From contig OY294069.1 of assembly GCA_958510875.1 (NCBI GenBank), positions 6,333,205 to 6,397,204 of the forward strand: a DNA stretch of 64,000 nt, written 5' to 3'. Below the pieces are notes generated by a model. That model did no database searches, was not told the origin of the DNA, and worked only from the letters and a program-made list of their open reading frames with translations. Of this stretch, positions 53,761-64,000 are shown in pieces; within the stretch, counting starts at the first letter, position 1, and each line of letters begins with the position of its first letter. The stretch comes from Endomychus coccineus. Lineage: Eukaryota; Arthropoda; Insecta; Coleoptera; Endomychidae. Both the position numbers and the translations under genes were made by a program.

Positions 53761-56700
53761 TATATGGTGACCAGGATTGGCCCCCACGGACTTGTGATTT
53801 AACCCTTTTGGGTTTTCTGTAACCTAAGGCTAAGGCCATCAGGCCAACGAACACTCAACCCACATTTATGCCAAACAATTATTGAAAATGTTGCCAAAAG
53901 AGTACGCACTCGACACCAAAGCCGTTGCGGCCATTCAACGGATGTGTTTAAAATTAAAATCTTGCATCCTTCATAAAGAGGTAGTGAATGTTGACAGTTA
54001 TGTTTTCGTCGAAATTGAGCCTGCTTAATATCAATCAGATAACAGTCTCAGTTCTAGGAAACGACGCCGTCTCTTCTGCACCAATAAATGTTCTTCAAGG
54101 CCTATTTTATAGGCTCCGCTTACGAGTTTATAGTTTTGTGAGAAGTTGAAGTGAATTCGAGTGGAAATACGTCATAAAACTTTACATAGTTTATGTTGAT
54201 GGAATTCCAAGTACGGCAGTGACATTGAAGATCTCGAGACGGAATACATTTCCTTCCGAGATCATGCTGTCAAATAATATTTTCCGAGTCCTAAGCCGGA
54301 TTAATTTCGCAGGTAATAGTGTCAAGTCTTTAGGATAAGCAAACAGACGCCGAACTCGTTTATCCAAATTCAAAGCTAGCGCTAACTCACTGTCATGTTT
54401 ATCTTTAGTCATTTCAAAAGTTAGTTAACAGTTCATCCCCGGATGCGTAGGTATTTAAATTGCCAGTCCGGAGAAATGCACTAGAATTGAATCCCGCCCA
54501 GCTTGAGAATATATCATAACATTTGAACAGGTATAATACGATATCATGTGTGTGATCGGGTTACTTGTGGAATAACTGGCTATGTTTGCATGTCCTCAAT
54601 TAGTTCAGTTATCAGTTTGTAAACATAATCTCGATAATTCAAGTTGCAGTCCACTGGAGGCTTCTATGACTTGCACATTATTCAATGACACAGTACCGAT
54701 GATTATTATCAGTCCACACAATAACAATTAGTTATAGTTCCTTTTTTTGATACCAGCGGATATTTGTTATTCAATTCTACTTCATACGATAATTCAATTT
54801 ACACACATTTACTATTGAGTATAATATACATTAACTATTTTTTCATTCAGATCGACTTTTCCTCTAATAATTTTCACGTGAATGAAACACATAAGCGAGG
54901 GAAATACAGGAAAAACAGTTTGCAGCAGAAAAAAAAAGATACTTCAGCCTTGAACATTTCATGTACGCGTTGATTATCAAAAAAACAGGTGCCGGATTCT
55001 TTTCCTAATAATCAGATAATTTAAAAAATGTATCTTGTTCTGATGATCACCAACTGTAAGACTGAAAGATCCTTTTCGTAGTTAAAAAAAAAACAGATTG
55101 CGAACGGCAATGAGCCAAAAACGTCTCAATAATCTCCCGCTTTTGAGTAGCAATAACTAATTAATTAAAATTTGGCGATTATCGACGAGAAAAGTGCGAA
55201 AAGTGCCTTTGTAACGATAATTATATTTGCACAAATAAATAATATATATCTCCCAGAAAAAATTTATCTAAATGACATTACAATTGCATTATAATTTTGT
55301 ATTGTAACAATATTTTGTGTCATTTAATATTACCGTTTACCATAGGGGCCCCCACCAAACTTGCGCTCACAGGTTCCCACCACTCTAAGTCTGGCCCTGA
55401 GCTTGAACAGTGACAACACGTCCTACAGTCTTAGACAGCTGTTTCGCCCTTCTCATTGGCTCGTCAGTGAGATGAAGAAAATGCGAAGTCACCATTTCCG
55501 AAAGTGATTTACTAAACACCATCAAAGTGTTAGCAAACCTAGAAGTTCCAACACCATCAGCCGGAAAGCCTGAGAATACTATCCACAATGCATATACGAA
55601 GAAATTCTCGCGATTCAAAGAATCGATGTGGAAACAGTTAAAAATACTGCCGCCGGGTGGTGGTCCCTCAACAATGCATAGTGAAATACAAACACATTTC
55701 GTGTTAGCAGTCGATAGACAAAGTTTTTGGTTCACCGAGTTGAATCCTCAGTTTGTTTGGCAAACTTAGAACGCAATTCACAATGGCATGTGAACAAGTG
55801 TACTTCCTCGTACTAATATGTGGGTTCAAAGTTGTACTTTCCAGAACTGATATGTGTGTTGGAAGTTGTACTTTTCCAATGTGTTGTTTAAAAATAATAA
55901 TAATTTTCAAGGATGTGTATGTGACAAAACTAGCTCTTCGATAACATTTCGATCCGCTTGATTATAGTTTTGTCTCTCTTGGTTTTCTAACTGGGGTTTT
56001 AATATCATACAAGCCACCGTTGTATTTCTGCTGTTTTTGTTGCGGTTATAAGAAATCGTTGCCTAAATAAATCTTATCTGTGAAATATAGTGTTCCTGAA
56101 TCAATGCTTAATTTCCGAAAACCACAATATTTGACAGGAACAACTTAAAGTTCTAAAATATGCAATAAACATATTCAAACTCAAAAACATATTCAAGTCA
56201 AAATAACAGTTACCGATAGCGATAATTTTTGAACCGAGACGACTTGTATCAGCACGGCTGGTATTGCATTTAACTAACATATGGCCACGTATTGTTATGA
56301 GTTTCAAATTACATTGAAATAAAATTTTAATCAAAGCTACCAGTATGGTATTTCATATTACCCCACCTATTCCATATTGCTCGCCCTAATATTTTTCTTC
56401 ATCATCATTCACAGCTCCAATTTTAGATGTCTGAATATGTCGACGACCGACACTTTCATTACTCAGGTGAAAATTTCATTCATTTTTATGCATAATGGAG
56501 AAAGCTATTATTTAGATAACTAGATAGACACTGAGTATATAATCAACGTAAATATAGCTATATGGAAGCTCGAGACTTAGTGGAAAGAAAAATTTGATAC
56601 GAAATATGGAGATGGCGCTAGAGAATTGAATATATTTTGTATGTCTGCTTTCAGTCTTTTCATCCATAGTTAAGTAAAAAACTAAAAATTCGTATTCTGA

Positions 56701-57005
56701 ATATATTCTAATTAAACCTACATCCTCTTCGGGGCTTGGTGTATACTGCGGACTGTGGATATTGAATTCTGAGTGGAATCTTTAAACCTATTTTGATTGT
56801 CTTACTTGTCGGTATCTCGGATTATTAATCTCAAGAGATCTTGTAATATCTACAACGTAGTAATTATGGAAGATATTTTATTAGCAAGAAATTGTTTACT
56901 AAGAGTAAAGTGAAACACGTATTCATAATCTTATGAAGAACATTTTGTAAATGCTATCTCTACAATGTTTATAGTTTATATTCACTACCTTCAAATAGTT
57001 TCACT
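53761..57005. other. unannotated intron sequence
   Basis: No gene supported. A CTGATGATCACC...GAAAGATCC stretch at about 55039-55070 recalls a hammerhead core but has no stem II. Open frames of 80 and 116 codons around 55385-55770 show no domain. Confidence 0.4.
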
Positions 57006-57009
57006 TATA

Positions 57010-57545
57010 TCCTTCGTAAGTAATAACTTCCGAAATTTGTTTCCTAAATTTGCAATACAACCAGTTTATAGATGTAAGAACAAGCTAAAAAACCTTTGAT
57101 ATAGTTTCCGACTTCGACAAATCCGGGATTTACAAAATAGATTGTGAGTCGTGTTGAACATGCTATGTGGACCAAACTAAAAGGAATATTCTAACTCGGT
57201 ATAAACAGCGTTTTGCCCTTATAGGGAGAAATAACAGTGAAGAATCAGCGTTAGCCGAACATATTTTAAAAACAGGTCTCACCATTCCTCAAAAAGTTAA
57301 CAACACTCTTACTTGAAACTCAGATATTTAGGTAATTAAGAAGGAATAAAAATGTATAAGCGAAAGCAATTTAATGAATTTACGTTCATCTCCAATTGGA
57401 GGTAATCCCTTACATACCCTATTAATTGTAAATATTATTTAAACAGGCACATTTTGATTTCTGATTCACTTTACTCTGATGACGTCTCTTTGGTAGCTGA
57501 AACGTATCAGCATTTTTAGTTGATTCTTATCTATAGAGTTATAGT
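57010..57545 (+). pseudogene. Penelope family 2, GIY-YIG end and 3' terminus
   Basis: A GIY-YIG-like stretch can be read with frame changes (a decayed CYVDQTKRNILTRYKQRF, then SALAEHILKTGLTIPQKV). UTR blocks shared with 26125-26425 and 44000-44215 follow, and ACT-CTGATGACGTCTCTTTGG with GTAGCTGAAACG near 57477. The ribozyme-like part is altered relative to 3405-3447. Confidence 0.7.
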
Positions 57546-57549
57546 ATAT

Positions 57550-58445
57550 CTTTAGTGTGAGCTCTTCTATAGTTATTACTGTAAAATGTACATAAAATTC
57601 TGTCTTATAGGTCTGTTGGAGAGCAATCAATTAGCAATAATAGCAGAGTTGCTTCAGAACATCACTGTAATTTTGTTTTTGTGATTTTGTGTAAGCCTAC
57701 GACGTCGAATAAACTCTTGAAGATACTCGAAGGAGTCTTTATGCCACGTATTCCACAGAGTGTGGCAGATTTTTTCTTCGCCGCCGCGAATATATCGAAA
57801 AGCAGGAATGCGATTACACCACTTCCAATGTGGCGATAAAGATATTCACGTCGAGTAACGTAGACCGTGAAAATGTGAGAATGTATAATTTTCCGTAATG
57901 GAAAACCACACGTTTTCTCCCTAACGAAACGATATCAAATGCTTGTGACATTTTGATGTCATACAAATATCTCTCTTTAATTTATTTAACTCCTTTAGAA
58001 ATTTCACAAGCTTTAACATATTAGTAAATTTCATGCACCGAGTAGAATAATTCAATATTCCAATACAATTCGTTCATCTGGGAAGATTGGAAGCTTGAAC
58101 TGAAGTTGATAGTGAAAATAGTTATAAAAACAGAATCAGTTGCTTTCTAATAATAGCACGTTTACGAAAATTTGATTCCTCTATACATTATTATTCAACA
58201 CTTGTTTGGTGTAAAATATAATAGTATTGTATCATTTTTAATAAATGAAATAATGATTCTTATATTCAAAATTAATTTTATTTCCTATACTTTTGTCACA
58301 AGGAGGTTTCATCTCGAATGAAATTTTTGGAATTCTCAAAGCACCAGGATCCAATTGAATGCAAAATGCAACATCCAAATTATATTCTAAGCATACGCTT
58401 TTTGTTTCAATTGATAATATGAGATTTGGTGTGCATTAGCGCATA
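57550..58445. other. unannotated intron sequence
   Basis: No supported feature seen. Confidence 0.35.
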
Positions 58446-58449
58446 GTTC

Positions 58450-59200
58450 ATTGTCTTGAAAATCTAGAACCAAGGAAACGAGCTCTGGTCTAATCAGGGG
58501 TTGTTTCGCCCTCGCTTTGTCATGTGCGACGTCAGTTTCATCTCATCACGTCTAGTTTCCTGAAACGCCCATACGAGTATTGGGGTTCTGTTCTAGTGCC
58601 GTTAGCTCGTTCTTTTTCAATCGAGTACACCTTGTGAAATGACTGTGTATGACTCCAGTGCCTTAAGCACTGCTACAGTAATCGCTATGCTTGTGATTCG
58701 TCTATTTCTCTTTTGGCTCTCTTCCTCATAATTGCAGCGCATGTTGTAATTGCTAGTGTTTTTGCTTGGAATTCTGTAGCGAGTGTTTCTAGTTCAAAGA
58801 AATTCTTTCCCGTAGATCTTTCCTTTCGACTATTCGGCCCCTGTCACTTTTTCGGTTTTGGTGCCTTCGGTAAGCTATACGGAATCCCCTGGTATCATAT
58901 GAGTCGGATCTCATTCCCAGTGGCCAAGGTGTTCCAAACCATTCAAGAATGCTTCGACCTTTTTGATCGGCCTTTCCTTGTCCAATAAGATCAAGGCGAA
59001 ACGCTCTCTTATGGCTTCTGCCTGAACGGCGAGGTGCAGTGATTCCATGGCCAACAGCCTATCCATCGCAGCCGTTGTGGTGGTCGATATTGCACCTGTT
59101 GCTAAGCACACCATCCTCTGAACTCTGTTTAGGGAATGCTGGGATACTTTCATTTTTGATTTTTCCCACCATACCATTCTAAGTACTAAGCAACATGAAC
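58450..59200 (-). pseudogene. I/R1-type non-LTR remnant with RNase H traces
   Basis: The minus strand at 59177-58911 reads LNRVQRMVCLATGAISTTTT, AAMDRLLAMESLHLAVQAEA and IRER, the conserved RT-to-RNase H linker (usually LxxVQRLxCLxITGAMRTTPT). Further on, in shifted frames, LELETLATEFQAKTLAITTC matches the RNase H segment around its catalytic Glu. Strongly decayed. The same family type is seen at 2091-3310 and 37010-37720. Confidence 0.7.
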
Positions 59201-59291
59201 TCAGTGGGAGTGACCTATATCCTTGACATCGTCATATCATAACAGTTTATATGCATCGACGATAATAACGGAGCGAATTTATTTTTTCCAG

Positions 59292-59436
59292 GGAACTTAC
59301 TGGTTATTCTTGTGGTGACATTGAACAGGAGACTTCGATCGATTACCAATTTCTTCCTGGCAAACTTAGCAGTGGCAGACTTCTGCGTGGCCGTTTTCTG
59401 CGTCTACCAAAATCTATTCACTTATCTTGCTGATAG
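59292..59436 (+). CDS. TrissinR: neuropeptide GPCR (trissin-receptor-like), TM1-TM2 exon
   Basis: The exon follows TTTTTTCCAG and completes a Gly codon from the previous exon. It reads NLLVILVVTLNRRLRSITNF, then FLANLAVADFCVAVFCVYQN and LFTYLAD. This is the end of TM1, the first intracellular loop (RRLRSITN) and TM2 with NLAVAD (Asp 2.50), all standard class A features. It ends after two bases of a codon at AG|GTAAGT (59437). The remaining exons (TM3 onward) are not in the window. FFLANLAVADFCV with VYQN is the feature that suggests the trissin receptor. Confidence 0.78.
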
Positions 59437-60600
59437 GTAAGTTTTCACACATATTCTATTATGACTTTATAAGATTATTCCATTCAATATACACACGACA
59501 GTGAACGTGGTTGTACGGTAATTGGCAGTGTTTTCATAATCCGAAACACGCTCTTGGGGTCACTTGTATTTTCGCATGAATCCAGCAGGTTCATAATGAT
59601 TAAGTTTTATCCGGATTGAATAAATCCTCATAAAGCTAGGTAATCCTCGATAACACACAACAGTGGTTAAAATACTAATAAAATTACAGTCTCGCTAGTA
59701 TTGTTCAAAATGCATGAATAGTCAGATAAAACTACATATCCAGATATTATCCGGTGTTAACTGTGTGTGTTGCAATTGCCATTGAAACAGCTCAGCTTAT
59801 ACGTTTTGGGACCATTAGTCAGAAACGTTCCACTGGCCATGTTTTAGTTTTGTATTTGCAGTTGCGAACATTGTGCAATGCGTTAAATTTCAGTGATGTA
59901 TATTTTGTAATATGTGACGTTTTGTGCATACAGCTGATTTTGTACTATATTCGTAAGTTACTTTCTGAAGCTTATGATTTTTGACCGGTCATAACTATCA
60001 TTCTAGTATCACTAAGAATGAATGGAAAAATGTAAATAAAATAGAAATGTTCACTGAAATATATTCATAATTGTTTTATTCCTTACTCGCATTATTAGAA
60101 TAAGTTCAAGCTGAATTGAACTTAGATTTCAGATGTGATAAATAATATGATATTAATACGTTATTACAGATAGGATGACAATGGCAATGCCAAAAAGATC
60201 ACTGATAACACAGGCCGACATGATTTTTGGTGTTTTGAATTTGATAAGTGTCCTTAGCTAATACGGGTACGTTGATTCTGAATGTGAATTTGGTTTGAGC
60301 CTATCACGTCAAGATTTTTCACAAAATTAAAAAAACCTTGTTAGATATTTTGTACTAGAGCAAAGAAGTACCTTATTGATATTTCCTAAATTGCATTAAA
60401 ATTATTTCTTTAAAATACTTGATACATCGATAGAAAATATTTTAGTATATGTTTATTTCATTTCAATGACAACTGTGTCATTTTCGCATCTGTCAATGTC
60501 AACTTGATGGCATCGGAAGTTGTTTACGAAATAGTTAGTCAGCGTCAGTTGATTGTAGCATCGAGTTGTGTATTGTTTTCTGAGTGTTTAGTGCGTCATA
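59437..60600. other. start of the second GPCR intron
   Basis: Intron sequence after the donor at 59437; no other feature recognised before the ATG at 60601. Confidence 0.4.
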
Positions 60601-62303
60601 ATGTCATCAAGAAAGTGCAAGAACAGTCCTGATATATTTTGTTACGTGTGTGGTGATTTAATGATAGCAAAGCATCAACGAAACATACAGAATTTATCAA
60701 GAAAACTTATCACGCTTACTTTGGTGTAAAGCTGGGGGATCAGGGCAAACCTTGGGCTCCACACAAAGTGTGCTTTCTATGTGTCGAGCTACTGAGAAAA
60801 TGGACCAAAGGTACACGTTGCTCTTTACCCTTTGGCATTCCTATGGTATGGAGGGAACAAAAAAACCATGGAAACGACTGTTACTTTTGCTCCTGCGATG
60901 TCAAGGGTTTCAATTCGAAAAATAAACATACTATTCAGTATCCTGATTTACCGTCTGCTGAACGACCTGTACCTCATGGACCAGAACTTCCCATTCCTCC
61001 ACCTTTTCTTCACGCCATCCAACAGCAATCATCAGATGAAAGTTCAAACGAAGAAACCGATGGAGACGAATTCAATCCTGATATAGACCAACCTCAACAG
61101 TTTAACCAAGCTGAACTAAATGACTTAGTGAGAGACTTGGGCCTATCGAAGGATGCTACACAAATATTAGGATCACGACTGAAAGACAAAAAACTGTTGG
61201 CTCCAGGAACCACATTTTCGTGGTATAGGCATCGTGAAAAAGAGTTCGCGCATTATTTCTTTCAAGAGGGTTCACTGGTGTATTGTAATAATATTCCTGA
61301 AGTAGTCATTAAACTGGGAGCTGACAATTACGATTCCACACCATGGAGGTTATTTATTGATTCTTCTAAGAGAAGTCTAAAGGGTGTCTTGTTGCACAAT
61401 GGTAATACTTATGCTTCGGTGCCTGTTACTCACTCCGTGCATCTCAAAGAAACGTATGAGAATCTTGAGCTGTTGCTAAATAAAATAAAGTATAGCGAAT
61501 ATCGTTGGCAACTCTGTGGATACCTCAAAATAATATCCATGCTTTTGGGTCAGCAGTCTGGATTCACAAAGTATCCATGTTTCTTGTGCGAGTGGGACAG
61601 TCGAGCACGAAATTTACATTACGTTAAGAAAGAATGGCCACTTGGAGAAACACTTGTACCTGGACAAAAAAATGTGCTGCGTGATGCATTAGTTGACCCA
61701 AAATTAGTTCTTTTGCCTCCCCTTCACATAAAGTTAGGATTGATGAAGCAGTTTGTCAAAGCTTTGAATAAATAAGGTGACTGCTTTAAATACCTGTGCG
61801 ACAAATTTCCTGCGCTTTCTGAAGCTAAACTTAAAGAAGGAATTTTTGTAGGCCCTCAAATTCGAACCTTAAAATCGGACAAATTGTTCCAGAATACAAT
61901 GACCCAGGATGAATCTGAAGGCATGGAGTTCTTTCGTAGAAGTCATAGACGGTTTCCTTGGAAACAACAAGTCTCCAAACTATAAATAAATTGTAGCCAA
62001 CATGGTCGAAAATTATAAAAAACTGGGATGCAATATGAGCGTCAAACTTCATTTTCTGAATTCACACGTTGACTCTTTTCCCGAAAATCTTGGAGCTGTC
62101 AGCGAGGAACAGGGAAAGAGGTTCCATCAAGACATAAAGGAGATGGAGAGACGTTACCAAGGAAGATGGGATGTTAGAATGATGGCTGATTACTGCTGGA
62201 CCTTGAAGAGGGACTCGCTCACAAGAATCCACAAAAAGAAAACTACAAAACGCAGTTTTGAGGGTAAAAAAACGATTTTATTCAAAAAAACCAACGATGT
62301 CTA
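60601..62303 (+). pseudogene. broken copy of a multi-copy insect protein of unknown function
   Basis: From ATG at 60601 it starts CKNSPDIFCYVCGDLMIAKH. After a frameshift near 60690 a long frame (60768-61775) gives VCFLCVELLRKW, CYFCSCDVKGFNSKNKHTIQ, a Ser/Glu/Asp-rich linker, LGLSKDATQILGSRLKDK, WRLFIDSSKRSLKGVLLHN and YPCFLCEWDSRARNLHYVKK. A TAA at 61773, a frameshift near 61920 and a TAA at about 61985 precede the end block EEQGKRFHQDIKEMERRYQG and RWDVRMMADYCWTLKRD. I remember this protein as widespread and multi-copy in arthropods, so a transposon link is likely. Cysteine pairs suggest zinc binding; function unknown. Confidence 0.7.
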
Positions 62304-62730
62304 AAGTAGATTATACTGCATTGTTTTTTCAATGAACAACTCAATTTTGCAGTGTAATTTTCTATTAAATACAGTTTCAATAAATATTTTCTCAATTTTT
62401 TTGGCGGTTTCTATGAAAACCTGACGTGTTGGAAAAAAACTAAGCACAGATTCGTGATCAGCACACCCCATTTACTATAGGACACCTATTAAACTTAAAC
62501 TTTTTCATGAAAAAAAAATGTAGGCCTGTGTAATTAATGGATTATTCTGACATTGTACACATATACATTCATATGCCTTATTATAAAGCGGCTCTTGGGT
62601 ATATTTCTTATATTTGCGATTTCGATTGGCCGGAAAACATAGATAGTCGCGACCGGGGCATTTGAAAAAGTCACTAGAGCAATTTCAAAATAATTTTCTC
62701 TTCGCTAAATAGTGGGGCGATATGAACGCT
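62304..62730. other. unannotated stretch
   Basis: AT-rich 3' flank of the broken gene, without a supported feature. Confidence 0.35.
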
Positions 62731-62733
62731 TTT

Positions 62734-62940
62734 CTTCTGGGTCACCAGAAGGTGACTAAAGAGAAGAGATTGCTTTAGAACCTGGTGGTGGAAGGCGTAG
62801 TAAAATAACCAGAAAGGAGTGGTTCCAGAGCTCTTTCCTTCTGGGTTACCAAAAGGTATCTGGAGAGGGAAGTACTGCCTCAATGCTCTAGAACCTGGTG
62901 GTAGAAGGTCTGGTAAAATAATCGGGAAGGAATGGTTTCA
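62734..62940. repeat. tandem duplication, unit about 105 bp
   Basis: Two diverged units: CTTCTGGGTCACCAGAAGGT ... TAGAACCTGGTGGTGGAAGG ... AATAACCAGAAAGGAGTGGT and CTTCTGGGTTACCAAAAGGT ... TAGAACCTGGTGGTAGAAGG ... AATAATCGGGAAGGAATGGT. The first unit begins with a small palindrome (CTTCTGGGTCACCAGAAG). Function unknown. Confidence 0.7.
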
Positions 62941-63129
62941 GGTAAATTGGGTAAGCAATTGGATAGTCATCACAGCATGAGAATGCAAGTAGCCCATCAT
63001 ATGGTAAGAGGAAGGGTCTCTATACATCGGTTTTCACAAATCTACCATTGTATAGTTCATCCAAAGACGGAAATTAAAGAGAATATGCCCTCCAACCTTC
63101 CAAAAAGTTGGATATCTCATATAAATCCT

Positions 63130-63310
63130 CGATTGTAACTGACCTGGAACAAACAGCTGACAAAAATCAAGAACAAGGCCGTGACGACACTCATGCAAAC
63201 CAGACCAGCACATAAAAAGACATAAAGGCTAAATCCGAAGCCCATGATAACCTACGCATCTTTGGTACGGTGGACAAATATAACACAGAAAATTAAGTTA
63301 TCGGGGTCTT
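63130..63310 (+). pseudogene. non-LTR RT thumb fragment (R1/LOA-like)
   Basis: It reads LTWNKQLTKIKNKAVTTLMQ then, after a stop and a frame change, LNPKPMITYASLVRWTNITQ and KIK, the segment C-terminal to the palm in R1/LOA-type elements (usually KAxxALxxCRRxxGKTWGLxP ... ITYASLVWW). No catalytic motif remains. Confidence 0.6.
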
Positions 63311-63319
63311 ATTTTGGAG

Positions 63320-64000
63320 ACAGATATCTGATGGCTGATGTAGCAGCCAGAATGCGCTCATCAGCCTTATATATTGGCCCGAAACTTGTTCTCGCGTGCA
63401 TTTATAATGCGGCCTTTTTCTCAACAACCAATCTACAATTAGGGGAAAACCCTGAATTGTTCAACCAATAATTTTACTTATAGTGATCCTGCTTTCAATT
63501 TTGTATCAATGATATTTCTAGTAAATTTGGGAGAATGATTGAACCAATAAGCAGTAAGATAGTTGATAATTCTTTCCCTCTCTTGATGCTTCTAATTCAG
63601 AATGTTTTCGGTGGATATTTCTAAGCCTATCTGTTCTTTTCTAAATATTACTAACTGATTCCTTCTTTACTAATTAATTCAACTATAATCAAGACTATAT
63701 TTAATTACAATTTTGATGACTATGTACTAAGCTACGTCCCCGATTCACGTGTGATACACTTTGATCAATTGTGTAACTCATAAAAAAAGACGTTTGAAAC
63801 TTCCACAGTGTTTCTGGAATAACTCGCTGGTTAACATTAACATTTAACATAGCTTAGCCTTCGTTTTCCATTCTATATTGGTTATTCAACTTGACAGGTT
63901 TATGATTTCCTTTAGACAAGAAACTTGTGAGAACTTATTGAAACCATCTTAACCATGGATGTTACTTTGCTCTTAGATACTTTAGTTTTACATAAAATTT
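63320..64000. other. unannotated stretch to the window end
   Basis: No supported feature; presumably still GPCR intron. Confidence 0.35.

Larger units (their letters stand above)
50661..59291 (+). other. first coding intron of the GPCR gene, about 8.6 kb
   Basis: GTAAGT at 50661 and TTTTTTCCAG at 59291 are canonical, and the phase is 1 at both ends. The intron holds the RT remnant and foldback element at 51-53.7 kb, a PLE family 2 end and an I/R1-type remnant. Confidence 0.65.

Noticed and set aside
55035..55075. CTGATGA...GAAAGATCC, resembling a hammerhead core
   Set aside because: No plausible stem II or stem I pairing could be drawn, and no Penelope UTR blocks flank it.
55385..55769. Overlapping 116-codon (minus) and 80-codon (plus) frames
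   Set aside because: Neither shows a domain or splice context; they overlap each other and lie in the GPCR intron.
58713..58988. 91-codon plus-strand frame
   Set aside because: Shadow of the minus-strand I/R1-type remnant, which has clear conserved blocks.

Overview
This is an AT-rich stretch of an insect nuclear genome. Its only recognisable host gene is a class A peptide GPCR. Two plus-strand coding exons are visible: 50459-50660 encodes an N-glycosylated extracellular N-terminus and most of TM1, and 59292-59436 encodes the end of TM1 and TM2. They are joined by canonical GT/AG sites across an intron of about 8.6 kb, and the gene continues past the window. The residues look most like the insect trissin receptor, recognised from memory and not by a search. 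The order of insect cannot be fixed from the sequence.

Nearly everything else is mobile-element sequence, mostly decayed and often nested. (1) Penelope-like elements (PLEs) of at least three families. One nearly complete copy (6071-8582) has RT and GIY-YIG regions, inverted terminal arms of about 617 bp, a 12-bp target duplication and hammerhead-ribozyme-like sequences. (2) At least fifteen non-LTR retrotransposon fragments on both strands; the best preserved is a continuous RT reading frame at 45515-46912. (3) LTR elements: a gag-only element with apparently identical 231-bp LTRs, a tRNA-Ser primer site and a 4-bp target duplication (26884-28702); a truncated copia element with one LTR (23068-24802); and an LTR plus primer site at 18.2 kb. 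(4) DNA elements: a mariner split by a retroposon (about 29.7-32.0 kb), a Crypton-like tyrosine recombinase element (about 47975-49682), two large foldback elements (24887-26122, 51975-53255), a palindromic MITE dimer (39403-40924) and a small MITE (1711-2067).

Other content: 5S-rRNA-derived repeats at 4.36 and 33.4 kb, a tRNA-like SINE, a 23-bp minisatellite (5 units), a (TG)63 microsatellite lying in one arm of a foldback element, and a broken copy of a multi-copy insect protein family (60601-62303).

Nesting gives relative ages. A PLE sits in an old non-LTR element (about 5.8-9.8 kb); a retroposon sits in mariner (30.3-31.6 kb); a younger non-LTR element sits in an older one (45.1-47.9 kb); a MITE dimer and a foldback element each sit in other non-LTR copies (39-41 kb and 51-53.5 kb). 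The most unusual items are the tyrosine recombinase element with all five catalytic residues, the PLE fragments whose ends cluster at a predicted ribozyme cleavage site, and the recent LTR insertion that joins the front of gag to what looks like the tail of an envelope gene.
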